DNA of 64,000 nucleotides from an uncultured SAR86 cluster bacterium (lineage in GTDB: Bacteria > Pseudomonadota > Gammaproteobacteria > Magnimaribacterales > D2472): assembly GCA_902599315.1 (NCBI GenBank), contig CACKEY010000001.1, positions 237,328 to 301,327 on the forward strand, read 5' to 3'. The position numbers and the translations under genes are program-made. Under the pieces are notes generated by a model. It was given only the letters and a program-made list of their open reading frames with translations. It did no database searches and was not told the DNA's origin. Each line of letters begins with the position of its first letter. Position 1 is the stretch's first letter. Shown piece after piece: positions 26,062-34,368 of the stretch.

Positions 26062-26533
26062 AAAGGCTTATATATTTTGGAAGAAATTCAATTAACACAT
26101 TTCTATAAACTTCTTGTTTAAATGGAACAACATTTGTTAAAGCAAACCAGTATGAAGACCATTCATAGTCTATAAATTCTTGAGGGATTTGATTTGAAAG
26201 ATTTATTTTCAGCTCACCTTTTGCTTTGAGTAAATACCATTTTTGCTTTTGACCACTAAAATTCTCTAAACTTTTTGGTCTCGGTTTATATTCTCTCGGT
26301 ATGTCGTAATGATACCAATGCTTACTTCTTGCTATAACTTTTACTTGGTGCTTATTAATTCCAACCTCCTCAAACAGTTCTCGATAAGCAGCATCTAAGT
26401 TTTTCTCGCCCACATCGATACCCCCTTGAGGGAATTGCCAAGCGCTTTTATCCTTTCTTTTGCAAATCAACAATTGATTATTTTTATTTAATACAATTAA
26501 GCCAACATTTTTTCTGTAACGTTTGTCATTCAT
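26051..26533 (-). CDS. rppH: RNA pyrophosphohydrolase RppH
   Basis: The 160-residue Nudix protein carries the box GGIDVGEKNLDAAYRELFEEVGI at about residues 37-59, which fits G-x5-E-x7-REUxEExGU. The N-terminus (YRKNVGLIVLNKNNQLLICKRKDKSAWQFPQGGID) and the C-terminal block FIDYEWSSYWFALTNVVPFKQEVYRNVL are typical of RppH. It converts 5'-triphosphate ends of mRNA to monophosphate and so triggers RNase E decay. Its start is 16 bases from the divergent HAD gene. Confidence 0.94.
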   Translation of the reverse strand: MNDKRYRKNVGLIVLNKNNQLLICKRKDKSAWQFPQGGIDVGEKNLDAAYRELFEEVGINKHQVKVIARSKHWYHYDIPREYKPRPKSLENFSGQKQKWYLLKAKGELKINLSNQIPQEFIDYEWSSYWFALTNVVPFKQEVYRNVLIEFLPKYISLYDN

Positions 26534-26549
26534 GTTAGATTAACCCCTT

Positions 26550-27218
26550 ATGAGCAAGCCTGATTTAGCTATTTTTGATTTAGATAATACCATTCTAAAC
26601 GGAGATTCAGATTATTCGATGATTAATTACCTGGTAGATATTAATCTCCTTGATAAAGATGCAAAGTTAAAAAATGATGAATTTATTCTAGATTATCAGC
26701 AGGGACAACTAGATTTTAATCAATACACGAATTTTGCTCTAGAGCCATACATAGGCATGACGCAAAATGAGATTAATGAAGTAATTCATCCCTTTGTAGA
26801 AAAAATAATTGAACCAATGATAAATATATTTGCTCTAAAACTATTGCATGAACATTATGAAAACGGAGACAAAATATTGCTTGCAAGCGCAACAAATGAA
26901 CTCATTGTAAAGCCAATAGCTAAAAGATTAGAGATCAAAAATGTTATAGCTACAAAAGTAGAATTCAAAGACAATAAATGCACAGGCAAGTTTATCTCTC
27001 CATCCGCTTTGGGAGAAGGCAAGTTGAAACTAGTACATTCTTGGATAAAAGATAATCAATACAAAAATTTTAAAGGCGTGACTTTTTATTCAGATTCTAT
27101 AAATGACTTACCTTTAATGGAGGCTGTTGAATTTCCAAAGGCTGTAAATCCCGATGCAAAACTTGAGAAAATTTCAATTGAAAAAGGCTGGCAAGTTATA
27201 AAATTGCCAATAATTTGA
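26550..27218 (+). CDS. HAD-IB family phosphatase (SerB-like)
   Basis: The 222-residue protein has motif I LAIFDLDNTILNGDSDYSM at about residues 6-24, motif II ILLASATNEL near 110 and motif IV TFYSDSINDLPLMEAV near 177. This is the HAD subclass IB pattern (FDLDxT...S-T...DSxxDxP) seen in putative phosphoserine phosphatase/phosphatidylglycerol-phosphatase-like proteins. The substrate cannot be read from sequence. It is divergent from rppH and is followed by a Fur-box promoter, so it is probably a single-gene unit. Confidence 0.86.
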   Translation: MSKPDLAIFDLDNTILNGDSDYSMINYLVDINLLDKDAKLKNDEFILDYQQGQLDFNQYTNFALEPYIGMTQNEINEVIHPFVEKIIEPMINIFALKLLHEHYENGDKILLASATNELIVKPIAKRLEIKNVIATKVEFKDNKCTGKFISPSALGEGKLKLVHSWIKDNQYKNFKGVTFYSDSINDLPLMEAVEFPKAVNPDAKLEKISIEKGWQVIKLPII

Positions 27219-27242
27219 AAAGAAATTTTCTTTCTATATAAT
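27215..27242 (+). promoter_or_regulatory. Sigma-70-type promoter of the ferric iron transporter operon
   Basis: TTGAAA (27215-27220) and a consensus TATAAT (27237-27242) are separated by 16 bases, which puts the transcription start near 27249. The following Fur palindrome covers that start. The -35 box begins across the stop of the HAD gene. The match is by eye, with five of six and six of six consensus bases. Confidence 0.7.
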
Positions 27243-27247
27243 CCAAA

Positions 27248-27262
27248 TGAGAATCATTCTCA
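27248..27262 (+). promoter_or_regulatory. Fur box (perfect 7-1-7 palindrome)
   Basis: TGAGAATCATTCTCA is a perfect inverted repeat with one central base and matches the 7-1-7 Fur consensus TGATAATNATTATCA at 13 of 15 positions. It begins five bases after the -10 box and covers the expected transcription start, the classic repression position. Together with the downstream fbpABC genes it indicates iron-dependent control. Confidence 0.88.
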
Positions 27263-27285
27263 ATAAAAAATTTAAGAGGTCTTGA

Positions 27286-28305
27286 ATGCTTAAATCCATC
27301 TTTTTACTAATTTTAGTGGTTACAAGCTCATTGTCTGTTGCTAATGAAGTAAATATATATACATCAAGACATTATGACTCCGATGATCAGTTGTACGAAG
27401 ATTTTCGAAAAGAGACTGGGATTAAAATCAATGTTATTTCAGGTAATGGAAGTGCTTTGCTTGAAAGATTAAAGTCTGAGGGAGCAAACTCTCCTGCTGA
27501 TATTTTTTTTACTGTCGATGCAGGTAACTTATGGAAAATTCAAAAAGAAGGATATTTTCAAAGCATCTCATCTTCAAAGGCCTTATCAATAGTACCTAAA
27601 AACTTAAGGGGTCCTAATAATGAATGGATTGCAATTGCTAAAAGAGCACGAGTAATTTTTTACAATCCAGATAATGTATCAAATGAAGAAATTAAAGATC
27701 TTCGTTATGAGAATCTTGCAGATAAAAAATGGAGCAATAGGGTTGTTATAAGAAGTTCTAATAACATCTACAACCAATCTTTGGTAGCGTCGTTAATTTC
27801 AACTCATGGCATTGATGAAACTGAGTTATGGGCTAAAGGACTCATATCAAATTTTGCAAGAAAGCCTCAAGGCAATGACAGATCTCAGATAATGGCTGTA
27901 GCTAGTGGAATAGCAGATATTGCAATAGCTAATAGCTACTACTATGGATATATGTTGTCTGGAAAAGCAGGCGAGGATCAACAAAAAGCAGCTCGGAAGG
28001 TAAAAATGTTTTTTCCAAATCAAAATGATAGAGGAGTGCACATTAATATAAGTGGATTAGGCATTTTAAGGAATGCAAAAAATGTTGATAACGCCAACAG
28101 ATTCATAGAGTTTTTGCTATCAAAAAAAATGCAAGCAAGTATGGTAAATAATTCATTTGAATATCCTGTCTTAGAAAATGTACTGCCTCATCCTGATATA
28201 GCAAGCTCAGGCTTGGATTTTATAGAGGACGAAATCTTAGTTTCAGAATATGGTAAATTTAATACAGAGGCATTAAAACTTATGGATAGGGCTGGCTGGA
28301 AATAA
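27286..28305 (+). CDS. fbpA: Ferric iron ABC transporter, periplasmic binding protein
   Basis: The 339-residue protein has a signal peptide (LKSIFLLILVVTSSLSVA). Its mature start EVNIYTSRHYDSDDQLYEDFRKETGIKINVISG is the hallmark of FbpA/FutA/IdiA transferrin-like proteins. The iron-coordinating tyrosines are expected in NSYYYGYM near residue 213, and an early Tyr/His lies in YTSRHY. It binds ferric iron in the periplasm and delivers it to FbpB. AAGAGGT precedes the ATG. It is the first gene after the Fur box. Confidence 0.95.
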   Translation: MLKSIFLLILVVTSSLSVANEVNIYTSRHYDSDDQLYEDFRKETGIKINVISGNGSALLERLKSEGANSPADIFFTVDAGNLWKIQKEGYFQSISSSKALSIVPKNLRGPNNEWIAIAKRARVIFYNPDNVSNEEIKDLRYENLADKKWSNRVVIRSSNNIYNQSLVASLISTHGIDETELWAKGLISNFARKPQGNDRSQIMAVASGIADIAIANSYYYGYMLSGKAGEDQQKAARKVKMFFPNQNDRGVHINISGLGILRNAKNVDNANRFIEFLLSKKMQASMVNNSFEYPVLENVLPHPDIASSGLDFIEDEILVSEYGKFNTEALKLMDRAGWK

Positions 28306-28351
28306 CCATATTGTGATAATCTGCCTTTTTATCTAAATTCAGTTATACAAA

Positions 28352-29977
28352 GTGCCGTTTTTTAAAATTTTCACTATTTGGCATGCCTTGCCAATTTTGA
28401 TTCTTCTGCTATTTTTTTCTCCAATACTAATAATTTTATTTAGTCTATTTAGTGACTACTCCGAAAACTGGGAGCATATTTATAATTATGTTCTAACTGA
28501 CTATATTGTTAATTCGCTTATTTTAGTATTAGGGGTTTCAATTCTAGTAATAATCATTGGTTCTGTCACAGCTTGGATAGTCACAAATTATGACTTTACA
28601 GGCAGACGTTTTTTTGAATGGGGCCTTATCTTGCCGTTAGCAATTCCACCATACATTTTAGCATACACATTTACGGGTTTATTTGACTCATATGGAACAT
28701 TGAATGAACTTGCAGGATCGATCTTTAATTTGCAAGAAAGCGGATTGTTTTTTCCCAATATTAGAAATATCTATGGAGCAATTTTAGTTTTCTCATTTAC
28801 CCTTTATCCATATGTATATTTGATTTGTCGCACTGCTTTTTTGAATCAATCAAGATCTATGTTTGAAGTTGGAAGAACATTAGGCTTATCTCAAAAATTA
28901 ATTTTCTTAAAATTAGCTCTTCCAATTGTAAGACCTGCTTTAATCGCAGGCACCATGATAGTTGCTATGGAAACCTTATCTGACTTTGGTGCAGTGGACC
29001 ACTTTGCTGTTTCAACATTTACAACAGGTATTTTTAGGACTTGGTATGGAATGTATGATCTGACTACTGCTATGCAATTAGCATCAATGCTTTTAATTTT
29101 TATAACTTTTTGTTTAGTTATTGAAAGAACATCTAGAAGAAATGCCAGTTTTTCTACGATTTCATCAAATTTCAAGCCAATGCCAATAAAAAAACTATCT
29201 TCTCAACAATCTTTCTTATGTTTTCTTGTGTGTTTTATACCAATATTTATCGGGTTTGTTTTGCCAATACTTGAAATTTTGAATTGGTCATTAAGATTTA
29301 ACTCAGGTTTTTTTGAAAAGCATTTTTTTAGAATATCCTTTAACACAATTTCATTATCAGTATTCTCTGCAATACTTTGCACCTTCATCGCAATGCTAAT
29401 TAACTTTTCAATAAGATATCAAAATAGCTCAATCATTAAAGTTACTAATCCCTTTTTAAATATTGGATATGCAGTACCGGGACTAATTCTCGCGGTAGGA
29501 ATTGTTCAATTATTTGTATTTTTAGACAACAATATATTGAATTCCTTTGATGGATATTTTGTTACCGGGAGTATATTTGGATTGATCTTTGCTTACATCA
29601 TCAAGTCTTATGCTTTAGCAAACTCTACCTATGAAGCTGGCTATCAAAAAATAAGCCAAACGGTTGATGATACTGCTCGTATTTTAAAATCAAAGGGCTT
29701 TAATTTACTTTTTAGAGTTCACTTTCCTCTTTTAAAGACTAGTTTTTTTACTAGCATTCTCTTAGTAACATCTGAGGTTGTGAAGGAATTACCAGCAACA
29801 TTAGTTTTGAGGCCTTTTAATTTTGAAACTTTAGCAGTTTCAACATATATTTACGCCTCCGAGGAAAGAATGATTGAGGCGGCTGCTCCAGCAACAGCCA
29901 TAATATTAATAGGCTTAATACCTATTTTCTTTTTAACAAAAATGATTAGAGCATCTAGATTGGAAGATAAGAGATGA
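28352..29977 (+). CDS. fbpB: Ferric iron ABC transporter, permease (fused double domain)
   Basis: The gene starts with GTG at 28352 and encodes 541 residues with about 12 membrane helices. Two binding-protein-dependent permease domains are present, each with an EAA-type loop: EVGRTLGLSQKLIFLKLALPIVRPAL near residue 171 and DTARILKSKGFNLLFRVHFPLLKTSF near 443. This duplicated arrangement is standard for FbpB/SfuB. It forms the inner-membrane channel for ferric iron. Its stop overlaps the fbpC start by four bases. Confidence 0.94.
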   Translation: MPFFKIFTIWHALPILILLLFFSPILIILFSLFSDYSENWEHIYNYVLTDYIVNSLILVLGVSILVIIIGSVTAWIVTNYDFTGRRFFEWGLILPLAIPPYILAYTFTGLFDSYGTLNELAGSIFNLQESGLFFPNIRNIYGAILVFSFTLYPYVYLICRTAFLNQSRSMFEVGRTLGLSQKLIFLKLALPIVRPALIAGTMIVAMETLSDFGAVDHFAVSTFTTGIFRTWYGMYDLTTAMQLASMLLIFITFCLVIERTSRRNASFSTISSNFKPMPIKKLSSQQSFLCFLVCFIPIFIGFVLPILEILNWSLRFNSGFFEKHFFRISFNTISLSVFSAILCTFIAMLINFSIRYQNSSIIKVTNPFLNIGYAVPGLILAVGIVQLFVFLDNNILNSFDGYFVTGSIFGLIFAYIIKSYALANSTYEAGYQKISQTVDDTARILKSKGFNLLFRVHFPLLKTSFFTSILLVTSEVVKELPATLVLRPFNFETLAVSTYIYASEERMIEAAAPATAIILIGLIPIFFLTKMIRASRLEDKR

Positions 29978-30627
29978 AAACAATACTTGAAATAAGTGAT
30001 TTATCTCACTCTTATGGTGATGAAATTTTTACAATTACAGATTTTAGTTTCTCATTAAAAGAAGGTGAAATCACATCAATCATCGGTGCTTCAGGCATTG
30101 GCAAAACAACTTTATTAAGAATTATTGCAGGATTGGAGCAACCGGTTGAGGGTGAAGTAAGAATAAATGAAAAGCTGGTATCAAGTAAAAATTTTATACT
30201 TCCTCCCGAAAAAAGAAATTTGGGACTTGTGGTTGAAGATAGAGCCCTTTTCCCCCATTTAAATGTTAAAAAAAATGTGATGTTTGGAATAAATTATATC
30301 GAAGAAAAAGAATCATTAGCTCGTGAGTATCTCGAATTATTTAAAGTTCTAGATTTAGAAGAAAAATTCCCTCATGAAATTTCAGCTGGTCAGCAACAAC
30401 GTGTTGCTTTTGCAAGAGCACTAATTACCAATCCGGATATTCTTTTGCTTGATGAGCCGTTTGCTGCGCTTGATAAAAAACTTAAAAGCGAGTTGCATGT
30501 TGAGACAAAGAAAATTTTCAAAGAAAAAGGCTTGTCAGTAATTTTAGTTACTCATGATGAGGAAGAGGCTGAGTACTTTTCAGATAGAATAATAGAGTTT
30601 CAAGAAAATAAGATCATAGTTCGTTAG
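29974..30627 (+). CDS. fbpC: Ferric iron ABC transporter, ATP-binding protein (short form)
   Basis: The 217-residue ATPase has Walker A GASGIGKTTLLRIIAGLEQP near residue 38. The Q-loop region is atypical (VVEDRALFPHLNV). The signature SAGQQQRVAFARAL lies near 135, Walker B LLLDEPFAALD near 156, and the switch His is in VTHDEEEAE. FbpC proteins usually have about 340-350 residues because of a C-terminal TOBE/regulatory domain, and that domain is absent here. The stop is followed directly by the convergent rmuC end, so nothing is hidden downstream. Confidence 0.93.
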   Translation: MKTILEISDLSHSYGDEIFTITDFSFSLKEGEITSIIGASGIGKTTLLRIIAGLEQPVEGEVRINEKLVSSKNFILPPEKRNLGLVVEDRALFPHLNVKKNVMFGINYIEEKESLAREYLELFKVLDLEEKFPHEISAGQQQRVAFARALITNPDILLLDEPFAALDKKLKSELHVETKKIFKEKGLSVILVTHDEEEAEYFSDRIIEFQENKIIVR

Positions 30628-30634
30628 AATCTTT

Positions 30635-31525
30635 TTAGCTATCTACATTTTCCATATTTTTAATCGCTTTATTCATCTGTCTCTCGCGCGAAGAATGTTC
30701 GTTAATAACTTTTAGCATTGCATCTGCCTTCTTTTGAAGCTCTGCAGTGGAACTACTAAAATTTTCAAATTCTTTTTTCAGTTTCCCAAATTCTTTCATA
30801 ATCTCACTGGCCTTTTCATTTATTGCAAGAGTTCTAAAGCCCATGTGAACACTAATAAGATATGCCGCAAGAGAATTTGGGCCCATTATTAAAATTCTAC
30901 TATCTCTAAATATTTGCTCCCTTATATCGCTTATTGAATCTATTAATTGCATCAAAGATTCACTAGGAATAAACATGATTCCCAATTCAATGGTAATTCC
31001 TGATTGAATATATTTACTATTGATATCATTCGCATCATTGATTACATGTCTTCGAATTGCATCTATTGCTGTTTTTATTGATTGAGAGTTGCTGCTGTCC
31101 ACAGCAGACAAATAATTATCATAAAGACCAGAAGGGAATTTTGCATCGATTGGTAAAAGAAGACCCTCTGGTAATTTAATTGCAAATTCAACTCTTTTAC
31201 CGGATCCAGTTATAACTTCTGCATTTTCAATGAATTGATTCGGATGAAAAATATCTTTAATTATTGCATCTAAAGCCCATTCTCCAAATGTCCCAGCTAA
31301 TGCTCCTCCAGACAAATACCTATTAAGCTTGCTTAGTGGATCTTGAAAAGATTGAATTTCAAGAGATAGATCGGATAGTTTCGTTTCTTGTCTCTCAACT
31401 GCTTTATCTAAATCTCTCAAGGATTCTTTTGAATCTGAACTTTGCGAACGATCTTTAATATTAAGATATATTAATAGTCCTAAAAGCAGGATTATTATGA
31501 TTAAAAGAATCCATATATATGCCAC
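30635..31525 (-). CDS. rmuC: RmuC-domain protein (DNA recombination protein RmuC family), short
   Basis: The 296-residue protein has one N-terminal membrane helix (residues about 3-23), a short coiled-coil stretch (residues 30-60) and the RmuC domain. Typical stretches are GTFGEWALDAIIKDIFHPNQFIENA near residue 78, LLPIDAKFPSGLYDNYL near 120 and FIPSESLMQLID near 185, plus IMGPNSLAAYLISVHMGFRTLAI near 215. E. coli RmuC has 475 residues, mainly because of a longer coiled coil. RmuC limits inverted-repeat-induced rearrangements and may be a nuclease. Function in this organism is inferred. Confidence 0.87.
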   Translation of the reverse strand: MAYIWILLIIIILLLGLLIYLNIKDRSQSSDSKESLRDLDKAVERQETKLSDLSLEIQSFQDPLSKLNRYLSGGALAGTFGEWALDAIIKDIFHPNQFIENAEVITGSGKRVEFAIKLPEGLLLPIDAKFPSGLYDNYLSAVDSSNSQSIKTAIDAIRRHVINDANDINSKYIQSGITIELGIMFIPSESLMQLIDSISDIREQIFRDSRILIMGPNSLAAYLISVHMGFRTLAINEKASEIMKEFGKLKKEFENFSSSTAELQKKADAMLKVINEHSSRERQMNKAIKNMENVDS

Positions 31526-31574
31526 TTATAAATTTATCCTATAAAATATATTTTTTAACACACTCAATGATACT

Positions 31575-32777
31575 ATGGATGAATCTCTAGAATCTAAATT
31601 TACCTCTTTAAAAGCTAAGAATCTCAAGATTGATTTAACTCGAGGAAAACCAGGAGCTGATCAGTTAGACCTTTCAAATCAACTTTTAACTAATAGTGTT
31701 CCATCTGAAAGTCCCAGTGGAGTAGATGTTCGTAATTACGGCCATCCACTAGGTATAGAGGAGGCTAGAGAGCTTGGTGCAGAGTTAATGTCAGCCACCA
31801 TAGAAAATACCTTAGTTGGAGAGCAATCTAGCTTATTACTTATTTACCAACTCATACTTGCAAATCATCTTTTTGGCTTAGTAACGCCATGGAAGGATCA
31901 AAAAGATGTAGCATTTATCTGTCCTGTTCCTGGTTTTGATAGGCATTTCAGATTGTTAGAAGATTTTGACATCAAAATGTTGACCGTTCCTTTAACAGGA
32001 TCTGGAGTTGATATTGAAAAATTCAAAGGGCTGCTTGAAGAAAACAAAAATGTTAAAGGAATAATGTGTGTGCCCAGGCATTCAAATCCATCAGGTGATA
32101 TCTACACAGATGAAAATATTTCTGAGCTTTTAAAACTTGGAAAGGAATACTCCAGTGAATTTTTATTTATTTTTGATAATGCTTACCTTCTTCATGATTT
32201 TTTGCCGTCAGCAAATCAAACTGCAGTGTGGGATCTCGCTATTAAACATAATGCACTTGATCAAACGGCAATATTTTGTTCATTCTCCAAGGTAACATTT
32301 GGAAGTGGTGGCTTATCTTTTGCTGCTGCAGGAACCAAGCTTTTTAATCTCTTGGTAAGGCAGAGAACTTCTATGATTGTCTCAGCTGATAAGGTAAATC
32401 AACTGCGTCACACAGAATTCTTTAAAAACAAGGATGATGTTGTGAGTCACATGAGAAAACATGCGGAATTAGTTAAACCAAAATTTGAAGTTGCTTTCAA
32501 TGCATTAGATGCCCTTAATCCAAAAATAGGCAATTATAAAAAACCTTCAGGCGGATATTTTATTTCCTACAATACAAATAAACCTATCGCCAAAAGAGTC
32601 ATAGCCTTATGCGAAGAGGCTGGAGTTTTAATCACGCCTGCAGGGTCTACATATCCTCACTTTAATGACCCAGCAGATTCAAATATTAGATTGGCGCCAA
32701 CCTTTTTGAATCTAGAGGATTTAAAAGAAGCAATGGAGGTTTTCATCACCGCCTTGCAGATTGCTCATCAGGAATAA
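31575..32777 (+). CDS. PLP-dependent aminotransferase, aspartate aminotransferase of the MocR-like (PF12897) type
   Basis: The 400-residue fold-type I enzyme starts with KNLKIDLTRGKPGADQLDLS, the distinctive opening of the Corynebacterium-type aspartate aminotransferase group. The PLP lysine lies in FCSFSKVTFGSGGLSFAA near residue 238, and the cofactor Asp/Tyr region is LFIFDNAYLLHDF near 197. GVLITPAGSTYPHFNDPADSNIRLAPTF contains the C-terminal substrate-binding Arg. No DNA-binding domain is present. It most likely transfers amino groups between aspartate and 2-oxoglutarate. It starts 49 bases from the divergent rmuC. Confidence 0.85.
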   Translation: MDESLESKFTSLKAKNLKIDLTRGKPGADQLDLSNQLLTNSVPSESPSGVDVRNYGHPLGIEEARELGAELMSATIENTLVGEQSSLLLIYQLILANHLFGLVTPWKDQKDVAFICPVPGFDRHFRLLEDFDIKMLTVPLTGSGVDIEKFKGLLEENKNVKGIMCVPRHSNPSGDIYTDENISELLKLGKEYSSEFLFIFDNAYLLHDFLPSANQTAVWDLAIKHNALDQTAIFCSFSKVTFGSGGLSFAAAGTKLFNLLVRQRTSMIVSADKVNQLRHTEFFKNKDDVVSHMRKHAELVKPKFEVAFNALDALNPKIGNYKKPSGGYFISYNTNKPIAKRVIALCEEAGVLITPAGSTYPHFNDPADSNIRLAPTFLNLEDLKEAMEVFITALQIAHQE

Positions 32778-32778
32778 C

Positions 32779-33123
32779 TTAGTTAACCGCTCTGGTCAAA
32801 GGTACAAATTTTCCATCTTCAAAGTGAGAAAATAAGTTTTTAATTTCAGGATGTTTTGGCAATTCGTCTGTAACATCGTCAAGTAAGTTTTGCTCAGACA
32901 CATAGGCAATATAAAAGATGTGGCCATTCTCAGCAAAGAGATGATAAAAGGGTTGATCTTTTTTGGGACGGATTGATGTTGGGATAGATTGATACCATTC
33001 CTCAGTATTATTAAATTCTGGATCTACATCAAATATGACTCCGCGAAAATCTAAAAAACGATGTTTCACAATTGCCCCGATGGCAAATTTTGTTTCAACT
33101 AACTCTTGTTTTATATTATCCAT
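32779..33123 (-). CDS. hspQ: Heat shock protein HspQ
   Basis: The 114-residue protein contains FAIGAIVKHRFLDFRGVIFDVDPEFNNTEEWYQSIP at about residues 14-49 and DQPFYHLFAENGHIFYIAYVSEQNLLDD near 58, matching HspQ (YccV/HemiDegP-regulating). HspQ is a hemimethylated-DNA-binding-domain protein that also acts as a specificity factor for the Lon protease. In E. coli it is part of the heat-shock response, so RpoH (6.2 kb) is the likely activator. It converges with the aminotransferase gene, one base apart. Confidence 0.92.
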   Translation of the reverse strand: MDNIKQELVETKFAIGAIVKHRFLDFRGVIFDVDPEFNNTEEWYQSIPTSIRPKKDQPFYHLFAENGHIFYIAYVSEQNLLDDVTDELPKHPEIKNLFSHFEDGKFVPLTRAVN

Positions 33124-33161
33124 ATACTTTATGTAATCATATCAAATTTTTGGAGCAAACC

Positions 33162-33479
33162 ATGATAGTAACCAGCACACCATCTATAGAGGGTAAACAA
33201 ATTCAAGTTTATCTTGGGATTGTTATGGGTAGCACTGTGAGAGCTAGACACTTAGGCACAGATATATTAGCAACCTTAAAAAATATTGTAGGCGGTGAGT
33301 TGAAAAGCTATTCAATTCTTTTAACGCAAGCAAGAAAAGAAGCTATGGAAAGAATGATTAAAAGTGCTGAAGAGATGGGTGCTGATGCAGTCGTTAATTT
33401 TAGGTATGAAACATCTACTATTGCAGCAGCTGCGTCAGAAGTTATAGCCTATGGGACGGCAATTAAGTTTGACCATTAA
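33162..33479 (+). CDS. YbjQ/UPF0145 family heavy-metal-binding-domain protein
   Basis: From ATG 33162, preceded by TGGAGC, the protein has 105 residues: MIVTSTPSIEGKQIQVYLGIVMGSTVRARHLG... This is the standard YbjQ start. An upstream in-frame start at 33072 would run back through the divergent hspQ gene and is not used. The block ARKEAMERMIKSAEEMGADAVVNFRYETSTI is conserved in the family, which forms a pentameric ring-like fold of unknown function. Despite the domain name, metal binding is not demonstrated for most members. Confidence 0.9.
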   Translation: MIVTSTPSIEGKQIQVYLGIVMGSTVRARHLGTDILATLKNIVGGELKSYSILLTQARKEAMERMIKSAEEMGADAVVNFRYETSTIAAAASEVIAYGTAIKFDH

Positions 33480-34098
33480 TTCAATTAAAGTTTTTGGTGA
33501 ACGTCATTGTGGAACTAATGCTATAGGTTATTTTGCTGGTAAAAATTTTAAGCTTGAATTTCAGCATTATGATTTCTTAGGTTGGAAGCATAGACTTGCT
33601 CCAAAAAAAGATGAGTGGTCAAAGTTTAATGTACAAAGTTGCTTATTTATTTTTTGTATGCGGAATCCTTATTCATGGATTAAAGCTATGCATAGAGAGC
33701 CTTATTATGATCATTATCCAAAAATAAAAGATTTATCTTTAGAGAATTTCATTAAATTTTCTATTGAGGACTATGAAAACAGTATTGTGATGTGGAATCA
33801 AAAAAATGATTCTTATTTTAGAATGTCAGATGAGATACCCAACTCAATTATTATTAACATTGAAGACTTTCACGCAGATCAACAAAAATTTCACACTAAA
33901 ATAGCAAATTTACTTAACAGACATGACGTGCCTTTAATCAAAATGAATGATTATGTAAATGGAAGAGGTTGGCATGATAAAAAGGATATTGCATCTTCAC
34001 TTCAGATACCTAAGTTAGATAAAAAAGTAGCTACAATTATTAACTCTTCTTTATCAGAAGAAATGATGAAAAAATGTAATTACGAAATACTATTTTAA
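33451..34098 (+). CDS. P-loop sulfotransferase-like protein
   Basis: The frame from ATG 33451 gives 215 residues and overlaps ybjQ by 29 bases; TTG 33469 is an equally possible start. The N-terminal KVFGERHCGTNAIGYFAGKNF (about residue 13) looks like the 5'-phosphosulfate loop, and FCMRNPYSWIKAMHREPYYDHYP (about 66) like the 3'-phosphate motif with RNPxxW, as in sulfotransferases acting on glycans or small molecules. The short length suggests a minimal or divergent member. It may modify surface polysaccharide, but no glycan genes are adjacent. I am fairly sure of the fold and not of the substrate. Confidence 0.62.
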   Translation: MGRQLSLTINSIKVFGERHCGTNAIGYFAGKNFKLEFQHYDFLGWKHRLAPKKDEWSKFNVQSCLFIFCMRNPYSWIKAMHREPYYDHYPKIKDLSLENFIKFSIEDYENSIVMWNQKNDSYFRMSDEIPNSIIINIEDFHADQQKFHTKIANLLNRHDVPLIKMNDYVNGRGWHDKKDIASSLQIPKLDKKVATIINSSLSEEMMKKCNYEILF

Positions 34099-34110
34099 AC
34101 TGAGAAACAA

Positions 34111-34335
34111 ATGAACAAAACTGAAAAAACTGCTTTTAGAGAAAGTATTATTGTTGTGATGATGGGGCTGGTTATTAATTTTCCTCTTCAAACTTTCTTA
34201 CTTTGGTTAACTATAGATAATTGGAGTTGGACAAATACTCTTTTAATTTCAATATTTACTCAAACAATTCTTACCCTGGTTGCTTTGGTTAGGGTTTATT
34301 CTATTCGAATGAGGTTTAAAAGAGGAAGATTTTAA
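34111..34335 (+). CDS. Small two-helix membrane protein
   Basis: The 74-residue protein has two predicted membrane segments (about residues 12-34 and 42-62) and a positively charged C-terminus (VRVYSIRMRFKRGRF). The pattern of an N-terminal ESI...G..INF, two helices and a terminal (S/Y)xxRxxF resembles small proteins common in marine phages and metagenomes (DUF7220-like); this is a visual impression only. It follows the sulfotransferase-like gene by 12 bases and may be co-transcribed. No function is assigned. Confidence 0.6.
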   Translation: MNKTEKTAFRESIIVVMMGLVINFPLQTFLLWLTIDNWSWTNTLLISIFTQTILTLVALVRVYSIRMRFKRGRF

Positions 34336-34368
34336 GGTCTTGAGCTTTCGTATGGGTAAAATATCTTT

